NCBI GenBank assembly: GCA_036346275.1
Contig: CM070711.1
Location: forward strand, 47,555,435-47,619,434
DNA: 64,000 nucleotides
DNA from: Otatea glauca
Taxonomy: Eukaryota; Streptophyta; Magnoliopsida; Poales; Poaceae
Direction of reading: 5' to 3'
Each line of letters begins with the position of its first letter. The first letter of the stretch is position 1. The notes beneath the pieces are model-generated. The model made no database searches, was not told the origin of the DNA, and saw only the letters and a list, made by a program, of their open reading frames with translations. Of the stretch, positions 47,901 to 59,122 are shown piece after piece. The position numbers and the translations under genes were made by a program.

Positions 47901-50900
47901 ACGACCCGGATCTGGAACCGATTCGGCGGGAGGAGGCTCGACGGCGCGAACGGCGCAAAACTCGCGGCGGTCTTTGCAAAGAACTACGGCTAGCTCTCGA
48001 GCGACGACGGCAAATAAACAGCGAAGAGGCTAGAGCTACTGGCTGCGCAAGGGAACGAGGAACATTGGAGTGCGGGCTGCGGCTTTTATAGCCTCGGCAT
48101 GCGCGCAGGGAAGGAAACCCTAAATCACGCGGCGGCGGATTCGGAAACCGAATCGGAGACGACGACCGAGAGCCGTCCGATCTGCAACGAGAGGCCACGA
48201 TTAGATCTCGGCCGATCCAATCCAATCCGCACCTTCCAAAATCAACGGATGCGATCAAATCTTTCCAAACCAACACCGCATGATCTTAACCGCACGATCT
48301 TGATCTAACGGTGGCGCACGGGGCGGCGACGGCAGCCGAACGAGCAGACGCGACTGGCTCACGCGACGCCGCAAGGTTTGGGCTTGGCCCAAGATCGCTC
48401 CAAGATTTTTCAAAAGCTTTTTGAATTAAAATAATTCCCGAAATTAGATTAATTCATTTAAGGCAATAAAAATATCAGGAAAAATCCAAGAAAATTCTCA
48501 TAAATACCTTGAAACATTCTGAACTTAAATAAAATATTTTTGACAAAACTTCATATTATTCTTATCTATATATAATTAGTTTCCAGCAAAGGTTCAATAT
48601 ACTTAATTAAAATGAATTCAAATAGTTTCCGAAAAAATCCAATAAATTCAGAAAATCACAAAAATGCACGTGAGCGAAATTATAGGTCAAATTTTTGGGA
48701 TGTTACAACCAGGTTTCCAATCCTAAGTCAAATTCCATCTTCCACATGGCATTCCGCCATCCCAACCAAGTTGTCCATTTAATTAAGCTAACCCTTAACT
48801 GTAATTCTCGAGCATTGCTCAATACCACGAGCACGGCTATCCGAATAGTTTCACACTCTGCAGAGGTTATGCACTTTACCCACGCGATACAGCCAAACAC
48901 CACCAAGGCGAGTGATTATAACAAAGCCTTTACAATGCGCTGGCTTAACCCGATACTACCCGCTAAGGTTTCAACACTGGTGGGACTGGTTACCACATCC
49001 AGGGCCCCTCTCTTGCGCCATGTGAATTACTCCATAACTCAGGAACTCACACCGACCACGATAGTATCAAAATTAAGATATTGCAAATTACTCAGCTAGG
49101 CTGGCCCATACCAGACATGTGGTTGCATGATTAACTCAAGTCAAAGCTTGCAAGGTTAAGTCCTTAGAGTGATCAAGGCAAGACATCCACATTCCCTCTG
49201 CCCATCGGGCCCACCTTGGCATACTCGCCCCTTGTCACTTGCCCCAATCTAAGTGATTATCACCCAGTTGATTACCAAGCACCACGTGCTATCAACAATT
49301 CAACATCGTTGCGTGACATGACTCGCCACAACAACTCAATCTCATCGTGTGATCCCACATGACACACAAGTTCATAACATTGTTCCATATTCCATTAATC
49401 AAGATTAATTATCAATGATTCTAACACATGTGATGACATGGCATGGCTAAGCAACTAATACGATCTAACAATCCCATGTTGATTATATTTACTAACCAAC
49501 TATATTGAACCAATCTAGGGTGACAATGGATCATGGCATACAATGACAAGGTAGGATATAAATCAATCTGGTATATTAGCTAAGCCCAATCTAATTAGAA
49601 ACAATTGTATACTTGAAATAATATGCAATAGGGTAAAACAAATATAGCAATTTTATAAACATGGGTTCAATATGATCAAAGCACAACTTGCCTTGTAATA
49701 GGTCCTGATCTGGTTTTGGAACTTGCTCTTGAGTTGCTGGATCTTCCTCCGAAGCGTCGCACAATTCAACGTCTACGCGTACCGAAGGAGAAAAGTAAAT
49801 AAATACAAAAACAGAGAGCAAATGAACTCCAAAAATCAAATAAAATTCACCATTAAATAGATCTCAATTTTACAAACTTTTACAAATTTGAATCACTCAA
49901 ATCCGAGTTAAGATGCAAAAGATATAGCCTTTTGAAGTTTGAATAAATACTGAAATTGCAAAAATTAGAAATTCGGAATTAACAGAATTATTTTTAAACC
50001 GAAAAACCGATTTATGATGTCAGCGTGACCTCATGATGACGTCATCATCACAGAATTTCCAATCAGATTATTTTCCAATTGAAAAATGCAATTATGACGC
50101 AAGCATGACGTCAGCCCTGATCTGGAACCAACCAATCCGACGTTGACACGTGTTGCGGTGCATGAACTCGGTCCATGGCGCAGTGCTGGACCACGATAGA
50201 CCCGGTCCACGGCGCCTCGATACCAGCGCCCGACACGCGTCGCAAATTGACTGGCCATACGCGCGGCCTGATCTGATCCGCAGAAGACAGATCGGATGGT
50301 CACCGATCTCACGCATCGTGGCAACACGCCCATCGTCGGATTTTGATCTGACGGCCCAAAGCTTACGGATCTGGCGATGGAGGCGCGACAGCGAGACCTC
50401 ACCGGCAGCGAAGAAGATGACCTAGCCTACGGCGCTTCGGTGCTCCCCCGACGAGGTGAAGTTGCGGATCTGGTTTGGCGCAAGGAGACGAATCCGGATC
50501 TGGCTCTGCTGAGGCGAAAAACGACCCACCACTGACGGAATCTTGCGAAAACCTTCGGCTGCGTTCGCGACCACCTCCGGTGAGTCCTTGCGATGAAACA
50601 ACGGCACCTCCAGCGACGGTGAGTGGGGAAAACGAAGCGGCGCAGTTGGTTCAACCTCGGGGCGGGGTCCTCGGCTTAAATAGCCCCCTCGACGGCCGTG
50701 TCCGAGGCGGAGTCCGTCCCGTACGCGGCAGCGCAATCCGAGTCCGGTACGACGGCGCGTCTCGGAGAAGATAGAGTCTCAGCCGTCCACGCATCGTGAA
50801 TCGAACGAACACCTGCGCGCGTGACGTGGCGAAATCCGGGCCCTCCACGCGACCCGATCCAACGGCTAAAGATCGCTAGGGTTTCTTCGCTTGAGAATAA

Positions 50901-51354
50901 TATCCACCCTCCGATCAAGATCCGACGGTTGCGGCGATTTCATCAAGAAAACGGGCCAAACGGGCCGGCGGCCGCGAAGCACTGGGTCGCGCAGAAATGG
51001 GCCCCACGCGCACCGCACATAGGCTCGGCCCGGTACTGTTTAAAAGGATCTTTAAAACTTTATTAATTTAAATAATTATAGAAATTCATTTAATTGGTTT
51101 TAGGCAAATAAATTATTAGGAAAAATCTAAAAAAATCTCAAAAATACTTTGAGACATTCTGGACTCAAATAAAATATTTTTGGCAAAACTTTATTTTAAC
51201 TTTGCCTAAATTTAAATAGATTTGAACAATAGGTCAATACTCTTAATTTAAAATCAATTCAAATAACTCCAGAAAAATCCAAATAAATTCTAGAAAATCA
51301 TAAATGCACATTTAAGCAATAAAATAATATTTGAGCAAATTTTGGGATGTTACA
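44978..51354 (-). mobile_element. solo LTR, copy E (split by copy F)
   Basis: Starts TGTAAAGACCCGAATCC at 44978 and ends GGGATGTTACA at 51354, flanked by a perfect 5-bp duplication CATGC (44973-44977, 51355-51359). Its own sequence (44978-45544 plus 48713-51354) is about 3.21 kb. The hairpin GAGTACTTAAAGCACTC is at 45348-45364. On the inferred sense (minus) strand a TATA-like CTATTTAAG (50675-50683) lies 671 bp from the TGTAACATCCC end. There is no gag or pol. Confidence 0.9.
45545..48707 (-). mobile_element. solo LTR, copy F (inside copy E)
   Basis: 3,163 bp, starting TGTCGGGACCCGAATTTGC and ending GGGATGTTACA, with a perfect 5-bp duplication ACCAG (45540-45544, 48708-48712). It has the same orientation as its host copy E. 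The hairpin GAGTACATAAAGCACTC is at 45887-45903. A minus-strand TATA box CTATAAAAG (48083-48091) lies 616 bp from the TGTAACATCCC end. It is GC-rich between 47340 and 48370. Confidence 0.92.
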
Positions 51355-51359
51355 CATGC

Positions 51360-53150
51360 TCGGTAGCAGCACATGTCATGCTCGGGCAGTGTGGCATGTG
51401 CCTACCACCCTAGGGCACCGCGGTAGGTCTCTACCACTCTACCGAAGCACGACAGAAAGTGGGCCGGCTGAAACTTTTTTATATATTTTTTGTAATTATT
51501 CTATGTAAGTTGGGAAAAACAAACACTGATATTAGCTAAGTGTTCGACTGGACTAATATTTATTTTTACAGAAGCACTTCACATAGCAGAAGTACATAAT
51601 GGCTCAAAACACATAAACCATAAAAACATGATGCATACAACCCTGTTAAACAAATGGTGGTTAACTCCCCATGACCCCACCTAACGATGGTCCTCTGAGA
51701 ATGTGAACCTGCCAGGCTAGTGTCTTGTGTTGCAAAAATCGTGTTGACTAGTCTGTGTGATTGGTGGGGGCATCACCAACTTGGCTGGGGTCCAATCTCA
51801 TTAGCAATGAACATCTCATCCACCCATGCGCTCTGCTAAATTGTAATTTTAATGTTAGCCCCGTAGAAGTTTATATCTGAAAGAGAACTCAAATTTGTTA
51901 CAATACCCGTTCTGGTCTGGGGATTGCCGGCATGCTAAACCCATCCTCGAAACTCCTCCCTTGAAACCTGCATACACGTAGTGTTAGGTTGTTTCGACAA
52001 CAAGTATAACCGGAATGCCTCAAGTCATTTTTTAGTCAAGCGTACATGTCATATGTGCTAGTCAGACGATGAGCCTCCTCTGTAGTTCGCATCATAAGGA
52101 TACATGGTGTACCTATGATACGTTTGGTCAAACTACAGGTCACGCTCTCGCAGCTGTGGCTAAATGGCTAGTGCAAATCTGCCCCCAAGCAGTGCCTGAC
52201 ACTAGCAAGTTTTCTTTGGTTGAGTCGGTGTCACAGTTGCTAATGTCCCATTGAGTTGTACATGATGGTGATACAACATGTGCCCCTACTTGATGCCTAG
52301 ATGAAGATGGAAGCAGGTCTCAATTAGCATGCATGACTTGTAGAAGACAATACATTTTGTAAGGGCTGGAAGTGTTGTAATTCTCAAAAGTTTGGAGAGA
52401 TTATGTAGATGACATAACGAAGTGGGCTGCTACGTGGACGACAAATGAACAAAGCTAGAACGATATGTGGACTCAGTAGGACATGACGACCTAGGTAGAA
52501 AAGGAGGACAGTGTGCTCAATCACCTAGTCAAACGACCACATCGTTAGGTCAACCACAACTAATGCTCCTAAGAATGCCCTTCGCATCATCATACATGGC
52601 ATGGATAACCCCTAGAAGGCCGTCAACGGTGTTGTGCTTGCTGTGCCGAAGTGCAATGGAAGCCTCGATGGCGATATGTTGAACTCACTCGTACTACGTA
52701 CAAATGAGAAAAAATTGATTAGTCACAGAAATATTACTTCATAACTAATTGAAAACTTGTACCGTGTCATCTTGCCAGACTGCCCGGTGCCAATCATGGC
52801 CAAGGTCCAACCTCTCCGAGTGCGTGATATCCGTCAGTCGTGTGGGAGGGGGTCTTGTCAGTCTGCTATGCGTGCGCGGCACATACCACTACAATTACGT
52901 AGCGTATGTATTCATGTCGTAGGGTCGACGCTCTAGCACAACCTGTGTTGTTGCACTATGCTCCCATGACATGGTCCATTGTAGTTGTGTCGTTCTCTAG
53001 TCATCGCTCTTTCGGCCCTTGTTTGCCTGTGGGAAAGATGTGATGTAAGAAATGAAATCGGTTGTACAGAAACGGTATGAAGAAAATTAAGAAAGAAGTT
53101 CGTATACTTACAAGTGAACTTGTTGTGGCAGACTTCGACCAACCGGTGGT
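51360..53150. other. transposon-like intergenic DNA, no clear gene
   Basis: No intact gene is seen. On the - strand the stretch may contain the decayed downstream half of the PMD protein whose better part lies at 53160-53710, but it could not be followed with confidence past about 53100. The CATGCTCGG...CATGCTCGGG words at 51355-51385 form a short local repeat. Confidence 0.35.
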
Positions 53151-53159
53151 AGGGTATAC

Positions 53160-53710
53160 TGGTGTAGATCAAACTCATAACTTAATCTGGGGAGTACAAC
53201 TCCACCATATGTGAGAAGACAAGATGGCAGGTTGTGTGCCAGTAGTCATCATATTGCCCGCATTGCTCGAGCAGTTTGTGTGGTGCTGTATCAGCCAAGA
53301 ACCATCCAATCCACAACATCCAAATAATACCATCCTCATGCAAGGTTTCGAACTCATTGTGGAACTCGAAGTACACTCATCATGATCTTTCGTTGGCCCA
53401 TCCCAATCGGCTAGTTGTCTAGTGAGTACCTATGGTAGGGTCATCGACTGGGTTGACACTATCACCATAGAATTGTGCCACCAGTGGGTAGGGGTGCATG
53501 GGCTCCCAAAAGTATGGCCTCCCTACAGGGAAGTGCTCCCATGACCATAACTGCAACAAGGTGTAGCGCACCACAAGGTTCGGCTCCTTGCCCATATTCT
53601 TGTGTGAAGTGTTGCACAAACCCCGGTAGGTGGCGCACAGTACCGTCGGACCAAAACTGAACTACAACATCTATCCAAGTTCAGCGTTGGCCAACGACTC
53701 AGCAAGAAGG
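53160..53710 (-). pseudogene. plant mobile domain (PMD) remnant
   Basis: Read from about 53700 downwards. A degraded GFVQHFTQEYG-like stretch is followed by LLQLWSWEHFPVGRP (about 53560-53515), the hallmark PMD core. WMLWIGWFLADTAPH (about 53325-53280) and DYWHTTCHLVFSHMVELYSPD (about 53247-53185) follow, as in the later part of PMD proteins, where a VRQF-type motif comes next. Stops at 53419 and 53182, plus frame changes, break it. It is either transposon cargo or a dead member of the MAIN/MAIL family. Nothing nearby identifies the parent element. Confidence 0.7.
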
Positions 53711-53799
53711 ATATAGCTAGGGTACACCCAATCTCCCTACGTCATAAGAAACATGACCCACCCGAACAAGAACATCAAGTAAGCTACTAGGTCCAATCA

Positions 53800-55491
53800 C
53801 TCACTAGAAATATTTTCGATCATGTTCCTTGTGTGTTTTCTATCTAAACTTTTGTTCCAAAAGCTAAAATCTTTTATTTTGAGAATTATTGGATAGACCA
53901 CCCAGGTTTCTTTGACACCGTCGCATACTATAGAAATCTACCCTACCACCTTAACAATGTGGATGCAGTTCTCTGACAAAGTTCAAAGTGTTGCGGTGTG
54001 GACTGAAAATTTAGAGTAAGAGTATCTAGCACCTATCCATTTTAACTTCGCATTGTAACCTGGTCATAAACATTATGGATGGACTAGATGAGAAGAGACC
54101 TCTAAGCAGACCTAGGTGGAATTTCAAATCTATTATAAAGATCTTCATCCACTACACTATAAGCAAATTTATTGGAAAAGGAGGTGTTCGATTCGTTGGG
54201 TAAATTTTGGGGATGAGAGCACAAATTTCTTTCATGCTTTAGCCACTGAGAGATGAAGAAATACAATCACTCATCTAGTTACATATGAAGATACTATTGT
54301 CACAGGGCATAATGAAAATATGGCTATTTTATGGGACTCTTTCAGAGACAGATAAGCAACAAGTATTCAACCAGAACTACTTTTTAGCCTACATGAGTTG
54401 ATCACTCCTATGCATGTTTTGGAAATCCTAGCGACGAGGTTTACTAATGAAGAAATCGATATACTTGTGAAGAAAATGCCTATTAATAAAGCTTCGAGGC
54501 CGAATGGTTTTAATAGTCATTTCATAAAAAGATGCTAGGACATTATTAAGTATGATTTCTACAGACTTTGCGAAGATTTTTATGATAATAAGGTTTAGCT
54601 GCAATGCATAAATAATTTCACATATTACTCTAGTCCCAAAAGAGCCGTCTCTAGAATATGTAAATGATTATTGGCCTATTTCCTTGTTTAATTGCTCTCT
54701 CATGTTGTTGACAAAAATACCAGCTGATTGGCTGCAAAACATAATTCTAAAACTACTGCACAAGAATCAATATGGATTCATCAAGAAGAGAACAATACAA
54801 TATTGCCTAATGTGGGCTTCTGAGTATATTCACCAATGCCAACTATCCATGAAAGAAATCATAATCCTAAAGGTAGACTTTGAAAAAGCTTTTGATATAG
54901 TTGAACACACTATCATTATTGAAGTAATGCAAAGAATGGGTTTCTTTGAAAGATGGATCAATTGGATAAAGGTTTTACATACTTTAGGCGCATCTTCAGT
55001 CTTGCTAAATGGAGTCCTAGGAAGCAATTTCAATGTAAGGGAGGAGTTCGATAGGGGATCTGCTATCACCCATCCTATTTGTATTGGTAGCCGATCTTCT
55101 ATAATCAATAGTGAATACAGCACACCAAAGGGGAGTTTTTCTATGCCGATTCCTTCTTCAATGGACACTGACTTTCCCATTATACAATATGCTAATGACA
55201 CACTAATAATTATAGAAGCAAGTGCTAGGCAGCTCTTATGCTTGAAAGCGATTTTAACCTCTACAAGTCTGAAGGTAAATTATAATTAATATTTTTAGTA
55301 CTAATCAATGTTCATGAAAGGAAAATACCAGTTCTAGCACATACATTTGGATGCCAAATTGGAACCATGCCTTTTACTTATTTAGGTTTACCTTTGGGGA
55401 CTACAAGACCAAGAGTACATGATTTCTCACCATTAAAAGACAGAGTTGAGCAAAGATTTTCAAGTTGTGCTTCTTATTTATCTTATGGTGG
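53800..55491 (+). pseudogene. LINE (non-LTR retrotransposon) reverse transcriptase relic
   Basis: Part of ORF2 of a plant L1-type element. The linker between endonuclease and RT is readable from about 53885 (DHPGFFDTVAYY), then GDESTNFFHA-like text near 54210, and ILATRFTNEEIDILVKKMP (about 54427-54484) leading into the RT domain. KNQYGFIKKRTIQ (about 54759), LKVDFEKAFDIVEH (54868-54909) and the catalytic box readable as QYANDTLII (about 55186-55212) follow. The usual Asp-Asp pair is thus Asn-Asp. The block normally reading RQGDPLSP is scrambled (FDRGSAITHP). MPFTYLGLPLGTTRPRVHDF (55367-55426) is the typical stretch after the catalytic site. The frame has stops at about 54540, 54597 and 55287. 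It ends where element G is inserted at 55492; the 3' end and poly-A are not seen. Confidence 0.87.
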
Positions 55492-56101
55492 TGTTGGCGC
55501 CGAAAAATATGATGAAAGATTGATCGGCTCAAACACACGCGAACACTAGGTGCAATTTGGGTATGAGCGTGCCAGCCGATTTGATCTTGCAATCGGCAAG
55601 AAAATTATGATCTAAATAGCTATTTTAGCCAATTAGATTAAACGTAACGATAAATCTAAATAGCTTATTATGGTTGATTAGATGGTTTGATAAAGGTAGA
55701 TTTTTTTGAAAAGGCAATGTGCAACAAGATCGGAGAAAAGCAAATAGGATAAATTGGCGTATTTGAAGATGATCAATAATCGACGATGCACAACTTTATT
55801 GATCATAAATGAATTACAAAGTGATTCTAAATTACAAAAGCTACTCCTAGTCGACAGAAAGTAAATAAAACTATATGCGAATTGTTTGATTGCGTTGTTT
55901 GTTTTTTTGACTCGCCTCAGGTCCACCTTTTATAACATGTAGGTCGATCATATCCTCCTTCGATCTGTTACAGACCATGAACCATATCAGCCTCTACCTC
56001 TTATAGATAAAATTTCTTATTCGAACCGATATCGACTAGATATCCAATTTTAATTTAGCCTTACAAATCAGTCTTATATCTTGCTAAATTTTGGTGCTAA
56101 C
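55492..56101 (-). repeat. LTR of element G (minus orientation, 3' LTR)
   Basis: 610 bp with matching ends: TGTTGGCGCC on the left and GGTGCTAACA on the right. The sequence outside the right end is not a duplicate of GGTGG on the left, so it is not a solo LTR. A minus-strand TATA box (TTATAAAAGG, about 55924-55934) and the purine-rich CCCAAAAATGGGAGCATA on the - strand just outside the right end (polypurine-tract-like) indicate that this is the 3' LTR of an element transcribed leftwards. The rest of G lies to the right and is cut by element H. Confidence 0.7.
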
Positions 56102-56452
56102 ATATGCTCCCATTTTTGGGAGATGTTAATCTTCCAAAAATCTTCTTCATCATCTTAACCATGAATTTTTACATTATCTTCACATCTGTCTTCAGTAACT
56201 GCTCCATTTTTCACGCTGTAAAACATGTGAATGTGCAATTTATCACATTAATTATCCACAAAACTTCAAAGAAATTACCCGTTAAATGCCACTAGGTTTA
56301 CCCCCTTATAAATACCACCATTCACTTCCATCATTTCACGGCTCTTGACTCTCGACTCCCTCATCATCGGCTTGATCCTGCTTTTAGACTTTAGACTCCA
56401 GCACTACAACATCCATTAGCTTGACAAACTTTTCCAATCAGCTCAGAGAACA

Positions 56453-56930
56453 TGGACCCTCAACAGGTACTCATTCCCATACCCGACAGCAGTGATCAAA
56501 TTACTTAGGTCTGGTAGGGAATCTCGACCCATCGGTTATCATAGAGCAGGAAATCCCTCATCTGCCATTATGTGTCCCTGAGTACAATATAGATGGGTGG
56601 AGCAAGAGTTTTAGGGCTTGGCTGACGGCATTAAAGGGTTGGCGAAATTGATATAATCGACTAGTAGCACAAAAAATGCTTGTGTGGGAGCGGATGGGAA
56701 TATCTGAGTGTCTCCACTTATCTTTAGCCGACCCCAAAGCCAATGAGCCCTTAGTGACCACGACATGCTATTTTTGGTGTGATACTTTCAATATTTTTAT
56801 GTTTAGAACGGGTCTAATCAGCCCAACACTCTTGGATGTAGCACACCTCTGTTGTTTGAGGCCAGATGGAGACCAAGTGTCGATGAAAGACCATGTGGAG
56901 GTCTATCCATGTATGTGATGAGTTATTGAC
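56453..56930 (+). pseudogene. antisense plant mobile domain ORF of element G
   Basis: The ORF starts at ATG 56453 (MDPQQ). A possible intron lies between 56467 and about 56510 (CAG|GTACTC ... CTTAG|GT). It continues as LDPSVIIEQEIPHLPLCVP, WLTALKGWRN, a TGA stop, then MLVWERMGISECLHLSLAD, TTCYFWCDTFNIFMF and LISPTLLDVAHLCCL. This is the N-terminal part of the PMD/aminotransferase-like family. A TATA box (TTATAAATACC, about 56307-56317) lies about 140 bp upstream, in the right place for its own promoter. It runs opposite to the inferred transcription of element G. It is broken by the stop and cut off near 56930. Confidence 0.65.
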
Positions 56931-57005
56931 AAGGTTTTAAGCATGAGGTGCTCGTGTTTGAGTTTGATTTGAATTCTATTTTAAATTTGGAGCAATTTGA
57001 GCTAC

Positions 57006-58995
57006 TGTCAGGTTTGGCGGTACTACCGATCTTGTGGGAGCAGTAGTATCGGCCCTGCAGTGCTACCGGCCAAGGATGCAGTACCTTTTTCATAGAGAGG
57101 TGTTTTTTCTCTAGGGTAAGGCAAGTGCGGTACTACTGCCCATCTGAGAGCGGTAGTACCGGGGGTGCGGTACTACCGGCCTCCAGTGATGGTAGCTATT
57201 TTCCAGAGAGTGTCTCTTGGGTTTGATTAGTGGGAGCGGTACTACCTGCCAACCAGAAGCGGTAGTATCGAACTTGCAGTACTTCCGGCCTCTGGTTGGC
57301 GTTAGTACCTAGTTTCCAGCGAATTTGTGATTAATGTTTGCATTATTGATGATTAATGCACATTATTATGAACAATGCTATGTGATGTGTTTCTTGTCTA
57401 TGTTGGTGCATGACTTCGAGGCTATTGTGAGACGAAGGCTAGACTGGGACTAGGCTAGGAGAACTGAAGTTCAAAATGGTCAAGGGACATCGAAAGATGA
57501 CTGAGGCCAGAAAGTGGTTACAAGTCGAGAAGACAAAGAACCTGAGCATGATGTCGAGGAGGAGTCTTGGTCCAGTACGGTCAAGGAAGCGGTGCCGCCA
57601 TGGTGAAGCTGACGAGGACACATGGTGCATCAAGTGACTTGGGCCTGTTTGCAAGCGAGGGCGGTTCAGGGGAGTCCGAATGCGTGAGAGGCTTGGCTGC
57701 AAGTCATTGGGGCCACGTGGAAAGTGACGAACCATGAGCGATGCTTCGAGGAGAAGGAAGACCGATCATTGGGGCAAATTGGTAATCTGTCTAATACCGG
57801 TGGTCGAGGCAGTTTGGAAAATTGTGGCAGTGGCCTAAGTGGTTTAGGTCATGCCAAAGTGAAGTTGGACGCAAATTCGAGCTCATGGAACGGATTTGGC
57901 GTCAATGTAATGGTCGCTTTGAGAACCGTGCTTGTGTGAGTGAAAACTCCGTTAAGAGGATTGGGTTTCAGTTTAGCCCATGTAAGAGTGGATAGTATCA
58001 TCCTTAGTGTCCAGGTTTATGGTTATCGTTGCCTCCACTATATAAGGAGATGTAGTTGGAGGTGAGGACTTGAGACCTTAGACTTAGTCTCTAAGAATTT
58101 TAGATTTCTCACAAGATTTTATGTTCTTGTGTGGGTGTGTGAGTGCTCATTGGGAGCTTTGTCCTCAGATAATAGGCCTTGTAAAACTCTCCTCATGATC
58201 TAAATGCAAATCATCTCTTTGCTCAAGTTTTTGCCTTAAGTTTTGATCTTCTTCTCACTTGGCTCTTGCTCTTTTCTTGTGGTTTTTTTCTTGCTTGATC
58301 TCATACCGCCAAGGATGTATGATTGATAGATGTATCCTCTGTAGATCATCTCCTCAATCATCTAGTCAATCTTCTTCTTGATAATCCAAGTTTCTCCAAG
58401 AAACCGGTTTTTGAGTTGAGAAGGAAGTTCTTAAGGTAGATCTTGATCTTGCTCGTTTGAGGGTGATTTCTTTGGAGTTCTTGCTTGCTGTGGTATGTGG
58501 GAGGCCATCTAAAGTCATATTGATCATCAAATCCCCATGAGCAAGCTCAAGACAAAGTTTTGGATTTTGATTCAATTTTGGTAACCTTCGGTAAATTTGA
58601 AAAAGGTCAGAACTTTAATGTCAATCCTTATGATTGAAGGCTGGAATAGGTTCCTGACATACTTAGTATGGTGTATACAAAGTTTTATAGGGTTTGGATA
58701 AGCCGATCAAAAGTTACACGAATTTTTGATCTTGAACTCGTGCTGTTTTTCCTGTTCATACCCTGTGTTTACTATTCATAGGTACTACCGTGCAACAGTA
58801 CCCGTAGTACTGGGGTTACTGTTCATCCAGTACTACCGGCCATCTAAGAGCAGTAGTACCACCTCTGTGTTGATTTTCAGAAGAAATTTCATCTTCCATT
58901 CTTCTGAGGTCTTGGGAGGTTTCAGTTTGGATTCTTTGGGGAGAAAATTGGATTGTGATCATTCACCCCCTTTAATCGCCATTTCCGGTCCTTCA
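57006..58995 (+). repeat. element H, 5' LTR
   Basis: Probable LTR from TGTCAGGTTTGGCGG to CGGTCCTTCA, about 1.99 kb. A TATA box CTATATAAGG lies at about 58038-58047. The left part carries three roughly 110-bp units (about 57016, 57128 and 57237), each containing inverted words GCGGTACTACC and GGTAGTACCG. Similar words recur at 58785-58862. The right end is fixed by the primer binding site. The left end is the best TG near the repeat block and could be wrong by tens of bases. Confidence 0.6.
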
Positions 58996-58996
58996 A

Positions 58997-59011
58997 TTGA
59001 TATCAAAGCCC
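58997..59011 (+). other. element H primer binding site
   Basis: TTGATATCAAAGCCC begins one base after the LTR. It differs by two transitions from the TTGGTATCAGAGCC typical of Copia elements primed by initiator methionine tRNA. Confidence 0.75.
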
Positions 59012-59122
59012 AGTTTTTCTCTCTTTAGATCTTTACCGGTTTCGAGAGCCGTGGCGTCGAACAAGTATTCCACTAAGCCTCTAATTTTTTCTAGGGTGGA
59101 TTATCCTTTTTGAAAATTTAGG

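Noticed and set aside
47405..48091. 228-codon + strand frame in solo LTR F
   Set aside because: It runs antisense to the inferred LTR promoter. It is extremely Arg-rich because of CG-rich DNA, has no counterpart frame in copies A, B or E, and matches no family.
55492..56101. Solo LTR interpretation of the 610-bp LTR in the LINE
   Set aside because: The 5 bases on the left (GGTGG) are not repeated after the right end (TATGC). The right side looks like internal element sequence.
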